A stretch of 35,023 bases of DNA from an uncultured bacterium (lineage in GTDB: Bacteria > Bacillota > Clostridia > Lachnospirales > Lachnospiraceae), in NCBI GenBank assembly GCA_905215405.1, contig CAJMQE010000038.1, positions 1 through 35,023 on the forward strand, read 5' to 3'. Position 1 is the first letter of the stretch; every line of letters starts with the position of its first letter. The notes below the pieces were generated by a model. It ran no database searches. It was not told the origin of the DNA and saw only the letters and a program-made list of their open reading frames with translations. This document shows positions 1 through 7,719 of the stretch, one piece after another. A program made the translations under genes and the position numbers.

Positions 1-92
1 AATTCATTTAATAGAATTTTCAGGGTTGTTTTACTGTTCAGTTATCAATGTTCATTACTATCGGTTGCTTACTTGCTTGCGACAGCTTATTT

Positions 93-121
93 AGTATACA
101 ACATCTTGTTTTATTTGTCAA
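93..121 (-). promoter_or_regulatory. rRNA-type promoter, gene-proximal of three
   Basis: On the minus strand TTGACA (121-116) and TATACT (98-93) are separated by exactly 17 bases. The transcript would start near position 86 and run out of the left window edge through a leader containing GAACATTGATAACTGAACAG. A strong promoter stacked behind two others, plus this leader style, is typical of rRNA operons in related bacteria. The 16S gene itself is not in the window, so the target is inferred. A short inverted repeat (121-139) overlaps the -35 side. Confidence 0.8.
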
Positions 122-176
122 TAACTTTTTTCAAGTTATTTTTTTCTTTCAGACAACTTTTCGATGTCGGAACTCT

Positions 177-205
177 ATATTATCATAGGTTGTCCTCAAT
201 GTCAA
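177..205 (-). promoter_or_regulatory. rRNA-type promoter, middle of three
   Basis: On the minus strand TTGACA (205-200) and TAATAT (182-177) have a 17-base spacer. It lies 84 bp upstream of the proximal promoter and points the same way, with no coding region between. It is read as the second tandem promoter of an rRNA operon lying to the left. Confidence 0.7.
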
Positions 206-295
206 GTGCTTTTTATAAGATGTTTATGTGCTTTTCTTCGCTCCATATATTGAGGTTATCTTAGCAATATGTTTGCTTCCGTAAGGCACTTGAAG

Positions 296-324
296 ATAAT
301 ATCATCTCTGACAAGAAATTGCAA
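296..324 (-). promoter_or_regulatory. rRNA-type promoter, distal of three
   Basis: On the minus strand TTGCAA (324-319) and TATTAT (301-296) have a 17-base spacer. It is weaker than the other two, but the same spacing and orientation in a row of three supports a multi-promoter stable-RNA control region. Confidence 0.5.
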
Positions 325-672
325 GCCTTTTTTTCATATTTTTATAATTAATTGCATTTATAGTCTTTATTCGGCTCAAAATTACGTGTTTACCCTCTTT
401 TTTACCATTATCTATACAATATGGAATAGCATTAGTTAAACGTAACATCTATATTATGTCCCGCTATACCTTTCTATATGCATGACATATTATCTTACAA
501 TCTACAATAATGAAAAGCATAACTGTTTACCACACATATATTAATCCTTCTATTAAGAACAGTTTAATTAATCTTGTTATATAGAAATATAATCAATGAG
601 CTCACCAGTGGATATTCTTATTTATATATTTCAAACTTTACGATCTTTTAAACATACTATGACTACTTTACT

Positions 673-740
673 ATTACTCTTTTACCAATACTCTTTCATT
701 ATTACTCTTTTACAAGTACTTCTTCATTATTAGTCTTTTA
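673..740. repeat. 28-bp direct repeat, two copies plus a partial third
   Basis: Two adjacent imperfect 28-bp copies (673-700 and 701-728) both begin ATTACTCTTTTAC and end TTCATT. A third partial copy starts at 729. Each unit can be seen as two related 14-bp halves, so it resembles the other short-period AT-rich arrays in this window. Confidence 0.6.
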
Positions 741-906
741 TTATTACATCTCAGTTATTTGTGTTATGGTTCTATATACTAACTGCTGCGATTGAAACAT
801 ATCTTTATCGGTCATGCAATATTGATTTCTTATATGATAAACAAATCAGACATAAGATAACGACTTATATGTTTTACTATAGAAGAAACAACATTTATCA
901 TGTCAT

Positions 907-960
907 AAAAAAATTGTCAGTAGATATATAGGCATACTAAACTTATATCTACTGACAATT
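907..960 (-). terminator. Hairpin terminator downstream of the cytidylate-kinase-like gene
   Basis: A perfect 17-bp inverted repeat (912-928 with 944-960; left arm AATTGTCAGTAGATATA) encloses a 15-base loop. On the minus strand it runs into a T tract (913-907). The stem is AT-rich, but its perfection and the tract fit an intrinsic terminator. It lies about 390 bp beyond the stop codon of the gene it would serve. Confidence 0.55.
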
Positions 961-1350
961 CATATTTAAATTAATGATACTGCAATTTAGTAATAGAGAA
1001 TACGCTTGGGTATATCTGTTCTACTAACAATAAATGAATTACGCGAACTTATCACTATTCATAGCATAGTAATACCATATAAAAGCAGTTTTACATGTTA
1101 CATGATACTAATTCTTCTTATATAATGGAAACTTTAGATAAATTGATGATCTGCTGCCAATATCCAGATATCTACTTGCACTACAACGTATCACTTGATA
1201 TAACACCTATTATCCAATATCTATTCATATTGAACGTTTTCAGGACATCTGGCCGCGATACAAAATAAGAATGTGTGTCTCTACTAAGGAATTCTTACTA
1301 CTTGATATTCTGCTCATATATTTTACAACTATCTATTAGTTGTATCAGCT

Positions 1351-1959
1351 TTATTTTGAAAAGTCTGGATTTATATTCTTTATCATCGTTTCTAAAATAT
1401 TTGCACATTGTGTTATTGTAAACTTCTCTCTGTTGAGCATCAGATCCTTACCATCTTTCTCTTCCCAGTTTCCATTAGAGTAATAATGGTAGTAATTGTT
1501 TCTTGCTGCATCCATTTTTTTTACTAATTTCCGTGCATCTTCAATAGTCAAATGATGTTTTTTCTGAATGATACCGACACGAAAATCAAATGGTGCATAT
1601 ATAAAAACATTTAAACATTTGTAGCCATCTTTTAAAATATAATCAGCAAGTCTTCCTACGATTACACAGGATTCCCGATCTGCAATTTCTCTTATTAATT
1701 CTGACTGCATCTGAAATAGCTTATCATTGAGATTTTCACCACTAAGAAAATATGGTTGAAGGAAGTGACTGGATACCCGTTCATCAGCCTCTGCCAGAGT
1801 ATTTGCTTCGTACCCATGTCTTTGTGCTACTTTATATAATAAATCTTTGTCATAAATCTGAATTCCTAATCTCTCAGCGAGTTCTCTTCCTATCTCATGT
1901 CCTTCACTTCCAAATTTTCTACCAATGTTTATAATTAGCTTTTCACTCAATTTCCTCAC
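1351..1959 (-). CDS. Cytidylate-kinase-like family protein
   Basis: This 202-residue protein begins with a strand followed by a P-loop-like stretch, INIGRKFGSEGHEIG (about residues 10-24), then AERLGIQIYDKDLL. That arrangement is typical of the cytidylate-kinase-like family found in many Clostridia, which resembles Cmk (phosphoryl transfer from ATP to CMP). The family's actual substrate is not firmly established. VIVGRLADYIL lies mid-protein. I chose the GTG at 1959 because GAGG lies seven bases upstream; a TTG nine bases later is also possible. The longer frame to 2034 adds residues unlike the family and lacks a good ribosome binding site. The gene stands alone, between a tandem-repeat array upstream and a hairpin terminator downstream. 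Confidence 0.8.
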   Translation of the reverse strand: MRKLSEKLIINIGRKFGSEGHEIGRELAERLGIQIYDKDLLYKVAQRHGYEANTLAEADERVSSHFLQPYFLSGENLNDKLFQMQSELIREIADRESCVIVGRLADYILKDGYKCLNVFIYAPFDFRVGIIQKKHHLTIEDARKLVKKMDAARNNYYHYYSNGNWEEKDGKDLMLNREKFTITQCANILETMIKNINPDFSK

Positions 1960-2030
1960 TCCCTTTCCTCTATATATCCCATTTTCATGTGTCGTGCATA
2001 GCAATATAATATTGATAGCACCTGTCATAC

Positions 2031-2214
2031 ACACTAATTCTATTGCATGCTATATTTACTGCATTCTATATTTACTTCAAATTACAGTTATTGCTTACTA
2101 CAGTTATTGCATACTACATTTGCTACATACTACATTTGCTGCATACTACATTTGCTGCATACTACATTTACTTCATGCTACATTTACTTCATGCTACATT
2201 TATTTCACATTCAT
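2031..2214. repeat. 16-bp tandem repeat array, about 11 units
   Basis: Units start every 16 bases from about 2031 (2047, 2063, 2079, 2095, 2111, 2127, 2143, 2159, 2175, 2191). The central consensus is ATACTACATTTGCTGC, and both flanks are degenerate. Because 16 is not a multiple of three, the array is open in several frames at once; the overlapping short reading frames here are artefacts of the repeat. It lies between the permease stop codon (2322) and the start of the cytidylate-kinase-like gene (1959). A looser CATTACTTGATT repeat continues to about 2280. Confidence 0.85.
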
Positions 2215-2321
2215 TTACTACATATGTCATATATTACACATTACTTGATTCAGCATTACTTTTAAACATTACTTGATTCTGTCTTAATTCTATATGTCTG
2301 TTCTAATCTATACAGTTTCCT

Positions 2322-2975
2322 CTATGCAATAACCACTGATCTTTTCTGATAAGCTCTGACTGCTAAGGACAGCGCAAAGTTTAATACAAAATAGGATAAA
2401 AGAACAAAACCATACAAAGCCAGGATCTGGCCGATTGAAGTTGCTGTTCCAAGGACAACTGCACTATTTCTCATAAACTCATGAATATCAACAGCTTTTA
2501 GGAATGAGGTATCTTTAATAATTGTTGTGCACTGTGATAACAATGCTGGAATAATCTTTTTAAATGCCTGTGGAAGTATGATGAACCACATTGTTGGAAC
2601 AAATCCAAATCCCTGTGATTGTGCTGCCTCATACTGACCTTTGTTAATAGCATTCATACCTCCCCTGACAACTTCAGCAACTACTGCAGATGTAAATGTT
2701 GTAAAAGTAAGAATACCTATGTATACAGGATCTCCTTTTAAAGTGAAACGGAACAATAAAATCCATAACATATTTGGTGTACATCTAAAAAACTCAATAT
2801 AGGCAACTGCTAACCAGGAAAGAAATCTTAATTTTCCTGTACAGTATGTTCTGATCATAGCAAGTATCGTTCCAAATATAATACTTAAAAATATGGTTGC
2901 TACTGCTATAATAATTGTCAATTTTAATCCATCTAACATGAACAGCACATTTGCTTTTGAAAACACTTCACCCAT
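2322..2975 (-). CDS. Amino-acid ABC transporter permease, second subunit
   Basis: This is a 217-residue integral membrane protein with several hydrophobic segments. It carries the family's cytoplasmic coupling loop, GMNAINKGQYEAAQSQGFG followed by ILPQ, which docks on the ATPase. It belongs to the HisM/GlnP-type permeases that form the channel of polar amino-acid importers, probably as a heterodimer with the upstream permease. Its ATG overlaps the preceding stop codon (TAATG at 2977-2973), with GGAGG just upstream, so the two are translationally coupled. It is the last gene of the operon. No clear terminator follows; the 16-bp repeats begin about 110 bp downstream. Confidence 0.92.
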   Translation of the reverse strand: MGEVFSKANVLFMLDGLKLTIIIAVATIFLSIIFGTILAMIRTYCTGKLRFLSWLAVAYIEFFRCTPNMLWILLFRFTLKGDPVYIGILTFTTFTSAVVAEVVRGGMNAINKGQYEAAQSQGFGFVPTMWFIILPQAFKKIIPALLSQCTTIIKDTSFLKAVDIHEFMRNSAVVLGTATSIGQILALYGFVLLSYFVLNFALSLAVRAYQKRSVVIA

Positions 2976-3709
2976 TATGCCACCTCCATATTAGATTTTC
3001 TTTTCTTTGGTACAGGTGTACGCTTCACCTTCTTCTCAAAATATCTAGCAAGCATTGCGATTGGGAAACAGATAATAAAATATAAACCAGCACATAATAC
3101 ATATCCATTTAATGTCATATACTGAGATACAAAACTATCTGCACGATACATTAGATCAAGTCCGGCAACCATTGCCAGTACTGATGTATTTTTGACCAGA
3201 TTCAGTGCCTGGTTTGCAAGTGGTGGCATGATTACTTTTAAAGTCTGCGGTAAAATAATATACCTCATAGTCTGCAATCTTGTAAATCCCTGTGACTGTG
3301 CAGATTCATGCTGTCCTTTTGGAACAGCTTCTATACCAGTACGAATTACTTCTGCGATATATGCACCATGATACAATCCAACACCAAGCACACCAAGAAG
3401 CATTTTTGATAATCGTACAGGTCTTGCTGTGCCCATTAGTGCCTGCAATACTTTCGGCAAACCGTTGTAATAAAAGAATACCTGCACAACTAAAGGCGTA
3501 TTTTGAAAAAATTCAACGTATATTCTGGATATGACTTGTAACACTTTTGTTTTGGTCGTAGACATCATACCAAATATAATTCCAAGAAGTAGGGCTACTA
3601 CCAGACCAATTAATGCAACCTTTGCAGTCATCCAAAGTCCCTCTGCAAACATGTCAAAATGCTGAAATAGAACTTCCCATTTTTTTAAATCAAATAAACT
3701 CTCTATCAT
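2975..3709 (-). CDS. Amino-acid ABC transporter permease, first subunit
   Basis: This 244-residue polar amino-acid permease has the conserved loop GIEAVPKGQHESAQSQGFT and then ILPQTLKVIMPPL. Hydrophobic helices flank it, and a basic C-terminal tail ends the protein. With the downstream permease it would form the transmembrane pore. The start at 3709 (MIESLFDLKKWEV) is preferred because GGAG lies six bases upstream. The reading frame extends to a TTG at 3730, but the added residues have no suitable ribosome binding site. It follows the binding-protein gene after about 50 bases and overlaps the next permease by one base. Confidence 0.92.
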   Translation of the reverse strand: MIESLFDLKKWEVLFQHFDMFAEGLWMTAKVALIGLVVALLLGIIFGMMSTTKTKVLQVISRIYVEFFQNTPLVVQVFFYYNGLPKVLQALMGTARPVRLSKMLLGVLGVGLYHGAYIAEVIRTGIEAVPKGQHESAQSQGFTRLQTMRYIILPQTLKVIMPPLANQALNLVKNTSVLAMVAGLDLMYRADSFVSQYMTLNGYVLCAGLYFIICFPIAMLARYFEKKVKRTPVPKKRKSNMEVA

Positions 3710-3761
3710 AGCTAACTCCATTCCTTGCAAATTTTCAGGTTTTGCAAAGCTTTATTTATCG

Positions 3762-4616
3762 TTACTGAATATTCCAGTTACCAAGCATTGTTTTCATCTT
3801 TCCACTATCTATCAGACTACTTACTACTTTATCTACTTCTGAAGCAAGTTCTTTATTTGCTAACTTTGATGCAACACCATAACTCTGTGTAGCAAATCTT
3901 TCAGGTAAGATCATTGTTGTATCATCCATATATCCTCCAAGGATAGAACGATCCACTGCAAAAATATCTATATTACCTGATGATAATGCTGCATTTAATG
4001 CTGGATAACCATCAAACTCCTGAAATTCAACATCAACCCCAAGGTTCTGTTCCTGTATGTACTTTGAAATAGCATCCTTTGTTGTAGATCCCTGTGCAAC
4101 ACCTATTATTGAACCATTAATATCTTTCATACTTAAAAATCCAGATGCTTTCTTACACATCAGTCCAAGTGCATCTTCTACGTATGCTGTTGAGAAGTTA
4201 TACTGACTCTTACGTTCTTCTGTAATTGTGAATGTAGCTATAACAAGATCAATATCACCATTATCAAGAAGTGGTCCTCTTGTTTTTGCTGTTACGCCCT
4301 GAAATTCAACCTTTTTCTGAGCTTTTGCCTCATCTGCAGTACATCCAAAGATATCAGCTGCTATTTCATATGCAAGATCAATCTCTACACCTTCATATTC
4401 TCCAGTTGCTGTATTCTGCATACCGTAGTTTGGAACATCAACTTTACATCCAACTTTTAATACTCCTGCATCTTTGATTTTCTGTAACCCTGCATCGGTA
4501 CCACTCTCTGCAGCTGAACCATCTGCAGAAGTACTCTTGCTGGATCCGCAACCTGCCATAATACCTACTACCATACATAAAATCATCATCATTGCTATTA
4601 ATTTAATTTTTTTCAT
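3762..4616 (-). CDS. Amino-acid-binding lipoprotein of the ABC transporter (PEB1-like)
   Basis: This 284-residue secreted lipoprotein has a basic start, a hydrophobic core and a lipobox ending in Cys23 (GIMAGC). Lipid attachment there would anchor it outside the membrane. A low-complexity Ser/Ala linker follows. The mature part has family-3 solute-binding hallmarks: GVEIDLAYEIA, NAKTRGPLL-like VTAKTRGPLLDNGDIDLVIA, TITEERKSQYNFS and the closing segment with ERFATQSYGVA. From memory this pattern resembles Campylobacter PEB1a, an aspartate/glutamate binder, so an acidic amino acid is the best guess; substrate is not proven. The second ATG (4616) is chosen because GGAGG lies seven bases before it and only one base before the first ATG. 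Confidence 0.9.
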   Translation of the reverse strand: MKKIKLIAMMMILCMVVGIMAGCGSSKSTSADGSAAESGTDAGLQKIKDAGVLKVGCKVDVPNYGMQNTATGEYEGVEIDLAYEIAADIFGCTADEAKAQKKVEFQGVTAKTRGPLLDNGDIDLVIATFTITEERKSQYNFSTAYVEDALGLMCKKASGFLSMKDINGSIIGVAQGSTTKDAISKYIQEQNLGVDVEFQEFDGYPALNAALSSGNIDIFAVDRSILGGYMDDTTMILPERFATQSYGVASKLANKELASEVDKVVSSLIDSGKMKTMLGNWNIQ

Positions 4617-4704
4617 ATTCATTCCTCCATCTTCTTTGCATATTTATATCAAAGCTTTCGCTATTGCTAACACTACTTTACTAACAAAAATGCATAATCA
4701 TTAA

Positions 4705-5427
4705 CTAACGTAATATCTTACTTAAAAATGCTTTTGTTCTATCGTTTTGCGGATTTGTAAAGAAATGTTCAGGTTCACCTTCCTCCAGTATCTGTCCATC
4801 ATCCATAAATATCACTCTATCTGCGACCTGTCTAGCAAATCCCATTTCATGTGTTACACAAATCATTGTGATATTTTCTTTTGACAGTTCAACCATAACA
4901 TCAAGCACTTCCTGAACCATTTCAGGGTCCAATGCACTTGTAGGTTCATCAAACAGAATAATCGGCTGTTTTGTACACAGCGATCTGGCTATTGCTACTC
5001 TCTGCTGCTGTCCACCAGAAAGATTCTGCGGATATGCATCTGCCTTTTGTTCAAGTCCAACTCTTTTTAAATAAACCATAGCCTGTTCTACTGCCTGCTT
5101 TTTAGACATCTTTTGTATCTTAATTGGTGCAAGTGTCAGATTTTCCAGAACCGTCATATTCGGATATAAATTGAATTGCTGAAATACCATAGACAGATAT
5201 TTTCTGACCAGTGTATTTTTGTTCTTTTTATTCATCGGTGTACCATCTATCAGAATTTGACCAGACGTTGGTTCCTCTAAATAATTGATACAACGGATCA
5301 ATGTACTTTTTCCGCTTCCACTTGGACCGATGATAACAAGCTTTTCACCTTCCTTTACTTCAAGGTTAATATTTTTAAGTACATGCAGTTCACCAAAGTA
5401 CTTATTCATATTTTGCACTTTTATCAT
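4705..5427 (-). CDS. Amino-acid ABC transporter ATP-binding protein
   Basis: This 240-residue GlnQ/HisP-type ATPase powers the importer. Motifs appear in order: Walker A GPSGSGKST (34-42), Q-loop VFQQFNLYPNMTV (about 81-93), signature LSGGQQQR (136-143), Walker B ILFDEP (157-162), D-loop SALD and switch His192 in VTHEMGFAR. The start is the ATG at 5427, with AGGAGG seven bases upstream; a longer frame from a GTG at 5454 reads through that ribosome binding site and is rejected. It is the first gene of the operon: ATPase, binding protein (about 90-base gap), then the two permeases. A promoter and strong terminator-like hairpin upstream suggest attenuation. Confidence 0.95.
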   Translation of the reverse strand: MIKVQNMNKYFGELHVLKNINLEVKEGEKLVIIGPSGSGKSTLIRCINYLEEPTSGQILIDGTPMNKKNKNTLVRKYLSMVFQQFNLYPNMTVLENLTLAPIKIQKMSKKQAVEQAMVYLKRVGLEQKADAYPQNLSGGQQQRVAIARSLCTKQPIILFDEPTSALDPEMVQEVLDVMVELSKENITMICVTHEMGFARQVADRVIFMDDGQILEEGEPEHFFTNPQNDRTKAFLSKILR

Positions 5428-5433
5428 GTTTAC

Positions 5434-5441
5434 ACCTCCTG
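5434..5441 (-). promoter_or_regulatory. Ribosome binding site of the ABC operon, complementary to the leader terminator
   Basis: The minus strand reads CAGGAGGT before the ATG at 5427. This eight-base stretch is perfectly complementary to ACCTCCTG in the 3' arm of the leader hairpin about 80 bases upstream. If the leader hairpin is opened from its 5' side, that arm could instead mask this site. The complementarity is seen directly; a regulatory role is inferred. Confidence 0.5.
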
Positions 5442-5503
5442 AGTTTATACTCACAACTTTTATTTCTTTAACAGATTTCTTTCTAGATTATGCATTTGCC
5501 TAA

Positions 5504-5548
5504 TAAAAAAAGGCCAGGAGGTCTTCACCCCCCTGACGCCTTTGTCAT
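5504..5548 (-). terminator. Leader terminator/attenuator of the ABC operon
   Basis: Between the promoter and the first gene the minus strand folds into a strong hairpin. AAAGGC pairs with GCCTTT; a two-base bulge follows, then CAGGGGG pairs with CCTCCTG with one GU pair, around a seven-base loop. Seven T residues follow (5511-5505). This is a canonical intrinsic terminator inside the 5' untranslated region. A minimal reading frame encoding MTKASGG starts at 5548 and overlaps the 5' arm, but it has no visible ribosome binding site. The termination-control signal is not identified. Confidence 0.75.
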
Positions 5549-5567
5549 GAGTTAAAATATGTTTGTG

Positions 5568-5596
5568 AGTATAGTGGTATTTTTAGTTTTTGTCAA
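5568..5596 (-). promoter_or_regulatory. Promoter of the amino-acid ABC transporter operon
   Basis: TTGACA (5596-5591) and TATACT (5573-5568) on the minus strand are 17 bases apart. The start point would be near 5561, giving a leader of about 135 bases that contains the terminator hairpin. Confidence 0.8.
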
Positions 5597-5693
5597 TATT
5601 TTTTGTGTGTTTTCTTTATTTTCTTAATAATGTAATGAATTTTCTAAAAATTGGTTTATATTTTTAATGCGTTAAACAATCAAATTATCAACA

Positions 5694-5731
5694 TAAAAAA
5701 AAAGAACCTTTATTAAAAATAAAGATTCTTT
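5694..5731 (-). terminator. Terminator of tRNA-Ser
   Basis: On the minus strand a 13-bp stem with one GT pair (5731-5719 with 5713-5701) encloses a five-base loop. It runs into a T tract (about 5703-5695). It begins eight bases after the tRNA 3' end and fits an intrinsic terminator. Confidence 0.85.
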
Positions 5732-5738
5732 CATCTAA

Positions 5739-5826
5739 CGGAGAAAGAGGGATTCGAACCCTCGCGCCGCGTGAACGACCTACACCCTTAGCAGGGGCGC
5801 CTCTTCGGCCTCTTGAGTATTTCTCC
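5739..5826 (-). tRNA. tRNA-Ser, anticodon GCU
   Basis: This 88-base class II tRNA reads AGU/AGC serine codons. The acceptor arm GGAGAAA pairs with TTTCTCC, and the discriminator is G as expected for serine. The D arm closes with CTC/GAG. The anticodon stem CGCCC/GGGTG holds the loop CTGCTAA with anticodon GCT. A long variable arm follows, then a T arm GAGGG-TTCGAAT-CCCTC. CCA is not encoded, so it would be added after transcription. It is a single-gene unit with its own promoter 44 bases upstream and terminator immediately downstream, between the fumarase genes and the ABC operon. Confidence 0.97.
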
Positions 5827-5869
5827 GAATTCCATAACAATATGAAATTATGTGCTACACGCAAAAATT

Positions 5870-5898
5870 ATTATAGCAAACAGTCCAAACTTTGTCAA
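5870..5898 (-). promoter_or_regulatory. Consensus promoter of tRNA-Ser
   Basis: Perfect TTGACA (5898-5893) and perfect TATAAT (5875-5870) lie on the minus strand with a 17-base spacer. The start point would be near 5863, about 37 bases before the mature tRNA. Confidence 0.9.
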
Positions 5899-6103
5899 TC
5901 AAAATTACACATTTTTTGGAATATTTCTATTCTTGCTGCATACTGTATCAATGATACTGTATTACAAAGCATTTTTGCATCACACTTATGAATTCTATTA
6001 TTGCCCAGTATGTTTCTTTTTATGCATGTGCATCTCGTTTAATTTCTAATTCTTATTTCGCTATGTACAGATGCATGAAATCGGTCAAAACATTATTTAT
6101 CTC

Positions 6104-6655
6104 TTAAATTCTTGCATATTCTTTCGCAGCAGTCTCATATAAATTATTACCCTTTGCATCAACAACAACAATTACTGGGAAATTCTTTACCTCAAGTTTT
6201 CTAATAGCCTCTGTCCCAAGATCATCATAGGCAATCACTGTTGACTGCATAATACATTTTGATAACAGTGCTCCAGCTCCCCCTACTGCAGCAAAATATA
6301 CTGCACCATTCCTAATGATTGCATCGCAGACCTGCTGACTTCTTTTACCCTTTCCGATCATACCTGATAACCCAAGATCCAGAAGATCAGGCGCATATTT
6401 ATCCATTCGACTGGCTGTTGTCGGTCCAGCAGAGCCAATAATCCTTCCTTGTCTTGCTGGAGAAGGTCCCATATAGTAAATTATATTATTTCTTACATCA
6501 AATGGTAATGGGCGATCAGCCTGCAACGCTTCAGCCATTCTTTTGTGTGCAGCATCCCTTGCTGTATAAATAGTTCCAGTTATATATACATAATCTCCAC
6601 TTTTTAAATCTGCAATTTGTTCCTGTAATAAAGGTGCATTGATATACTGATTCAT
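6104..6655 (-). CDS. fumB: Class I fumarate hydratase, beta subunit
   Basis: This 183-residue protein corresponds to the C-terminal half of class I fumarases. It carries YITGTIYTARDAAHKRM near residue 25, YYMGPSPA and GSAGPTTASRMD, which contribute substrate-binding residues. With the alpha subunit it would interconvert fumarate and malate. An L-tartrate dehydratase beta subunit is the main alternative, since the two families are close. GGAGA lies six bases before the ATG. It follows the alpha gene after 30 bases, so the pair is cotranscribed. Split alpha/beta class I enzymes are usual in anaerobic Clostridia. Confidence 0.88.
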   Translation of the reverse strand: MNQYINAPLLQEQIADLKSGDYVYITGTIYTARDAAHKRMAEALQADRPLPFDVRNNIIYYMGPSPARQGRIIGSAGPTTASRMDKYAPDLLDLGLSGMIGKGKRSQQVCDAIIRNGAVYFAAVGGAGALLSKCIMQSTVIAYDDLGTEAIRKLEVKNFPVIVVVDAKGNNLYETAAKEYARI

Positions 6656-6685
6656 ATTATATTCTCCATTCTTTATTCAGACTCA

Positions 6686-7528
6686 CTAGATTATCCGGTG
6701 TACATGTCGGTTTACATGACAACAGATATTTACTGCAACAGGCAATCCTGCAATATGGGTTGGATAAGTTTCAATATTAACAGCAAGTGCTGTTTGCGTT
6801 CCACCAAGTCCTGCCGGACCGATTCCAAGATTATTTATTCTGGTCAACAGTTCCTCTTCCAATTCCTTTACGTAATCTAATGGAGAACTTTCTTCAAGAT
6901 TTCTAGTCAATGCATGCTTTGCCATAAGTGCACACTTTTCAAATGTACCACCAATTCCAACTCCAACTACCATTGGTGGACATGCATTTGGTCCGGCATC
7001 TCTAACGGCTGTCACAACGGCATCTTTGACTCCTTCAATTCCATCTGCAGGCTTTAACATAAACACCCGACTCATATTTTCACTACCAAATCCCTTTGGG
7101 GCCACCGTAATATCAACGCTATCTCCCTCTACAATATCATAGTGAATAATACCAGGTGTATTATCATTACTGTTTTCTCTATAAATCGGATCCTTTACAA
7201 CAGATTTTCTCAGATATCCATCTATATATCCTCGACGTATTCCTTCATTTACTGCATCTGTTACTGATCCACCTTCAAAATGAACATCCTGTCCTACTTT
7301 TAGAAAAACAACAGCCATTCCTGTATCCTGACATATTGGAATCTGGTCACTGGCTGCAATATTTAAATTTTCATCCAGCTGTTTTAAAATTTGTTTTCCT
7401 AATGGGGATTCCTCTTTTTGTAGTGCATTGGTAAATACTTTCTTCATATCCTGTGATAAATGATAATTGGCCTCAATGCACATTTCTTTGACATTGTCTG
7501 TAATTTCATGAACATCTACTCTTCTCAA
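6686..7528 (-). CDS. fumA: Class I fumarate hydratase, alpha subunit
   Basis: This 280-residue N-terminal-type class I fumarase subunit would bind an oxygen-sensitive 4Fe-4S cluster. The three family cysteines are visible: Cys66 in PICQDTGM, one in NACPPMVVGVGIGG, and one in NICCHVNRH close to the C-terminus. GGTFEKCALMAKHALTR is also typical. It pairs with the beta subunit to hydrate fumarate reversibly; a tartrate dehydratase is possible but less likely. The start is a TTG at 7528, with GAGG seven bases before it; the nearby ATG is in another frame. Its own promoter lies about 90 bases upstream and the gyrA terminator behind that, so transcription is independent of gyrA. Confidence 0.9.
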   Translation of the reverse strand: MRRVDVHEITDNVKEMCIEANYHLSQDMKKVFTNALQKEESPLGKQILKQLDENLNIAASDQIPICQDTGMAVVFLKVGQDVHFEGGSVTDAVNEGIRRGYIDGYLRKSVVKDPIYRENSNDNTPGIIHYDIVEGDSVDITVAPKGFGSENMSRVFMLKPADGIEGVKDAVVTAVRDAGPNACPPMVVGVGIGGTFEKCALMAKHALTRNLEESSPLDYVKELEEELLTRINNLGIGPAGLGGTQTALAVNIETYPTHIAGLPVAVNICCHVNRHVHRII

Positions 7529-7616
7529 TGGTCATCCTCTTTTCCACATATTTATTATTTCAAAAAAATATCTAAAAAAATTTACTACTTAAAAGTAACA
7601 GGATTTCTTTAATTTT

Positions 7617-7644
7617 ATTATAGCATTTCCAATGAGAATAACAA
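7617..7644 (-). promoter_or_regulatory. Promoter of the fumarase genes
   Basis: The minus strand has TTGTTA (7644-7639), a 16-base spacer and TATAAT (7622-7617), with TG one base before the -10 (extended -10). The transcript would start near 7610, leaving a leader of about 80 bases before the TTG start codon. Confidence 0.75.
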
Positions 7645-7654
7645 TTCCATTCAC

Positions 7655-7701
7655 AAAAAAAATCAGAATCTGTGGTCTTATCCACAAATTCTGATTTTTT
7701 T
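7655..7701 (-). terminator. Terminator of gyrA, symmetrical, with a DnaA box inside
   Basis: AATCAGAATCTGTGG and its near-complement form a stem flanked by A and T runs, so it could work on both strands. It sits just after the gyrA stop codon (7720). The right arm and loop contain a perfect DnaA box, TTATCCACA (7678-7686), and the opposite arm carries TGTGG. Confidence 0.85.
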
Positions 7702-7719
7702 ATTCACATCTGTATATAA

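Larger units (their letters stand above)
325..1350. other. Gene-poor AT-rich intergenic region
   Basis: About 1 kb separates the tandem rRNA-type promoters from the cytidylate-kinase-like gene. Reading frames here are short, lack ribosome binding sites and do not look like proteins. It contains a two-copy 28-bp repeat (673-728) and a hairpin terminator (907-960), both listed separately. Nothing else could be supported. Confidence 0.6.

Noticed and set aside
73..264. 63-residue hydrophobic frame on the plus strand
   Set aside because: It lies antisense to two of the strong tandem promoters and has no ribosome binding site.
1925..2276. Three overlapping reading frames of 72-107 residues rich in Tyr, Cys, His, Leu and Ile
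   Set aside because: They are the same 16-bp tandem repeat read in different frames and lack ribosome binding sites; not genes.
5525..5548. MTKASGG leader peptide upstream of the ABC operon
   Set aside because: The transcript would begin only about 14 bases before its ATG with no purine-rich binding site. The overlap with the hairpin is noted, but translation is not supported.
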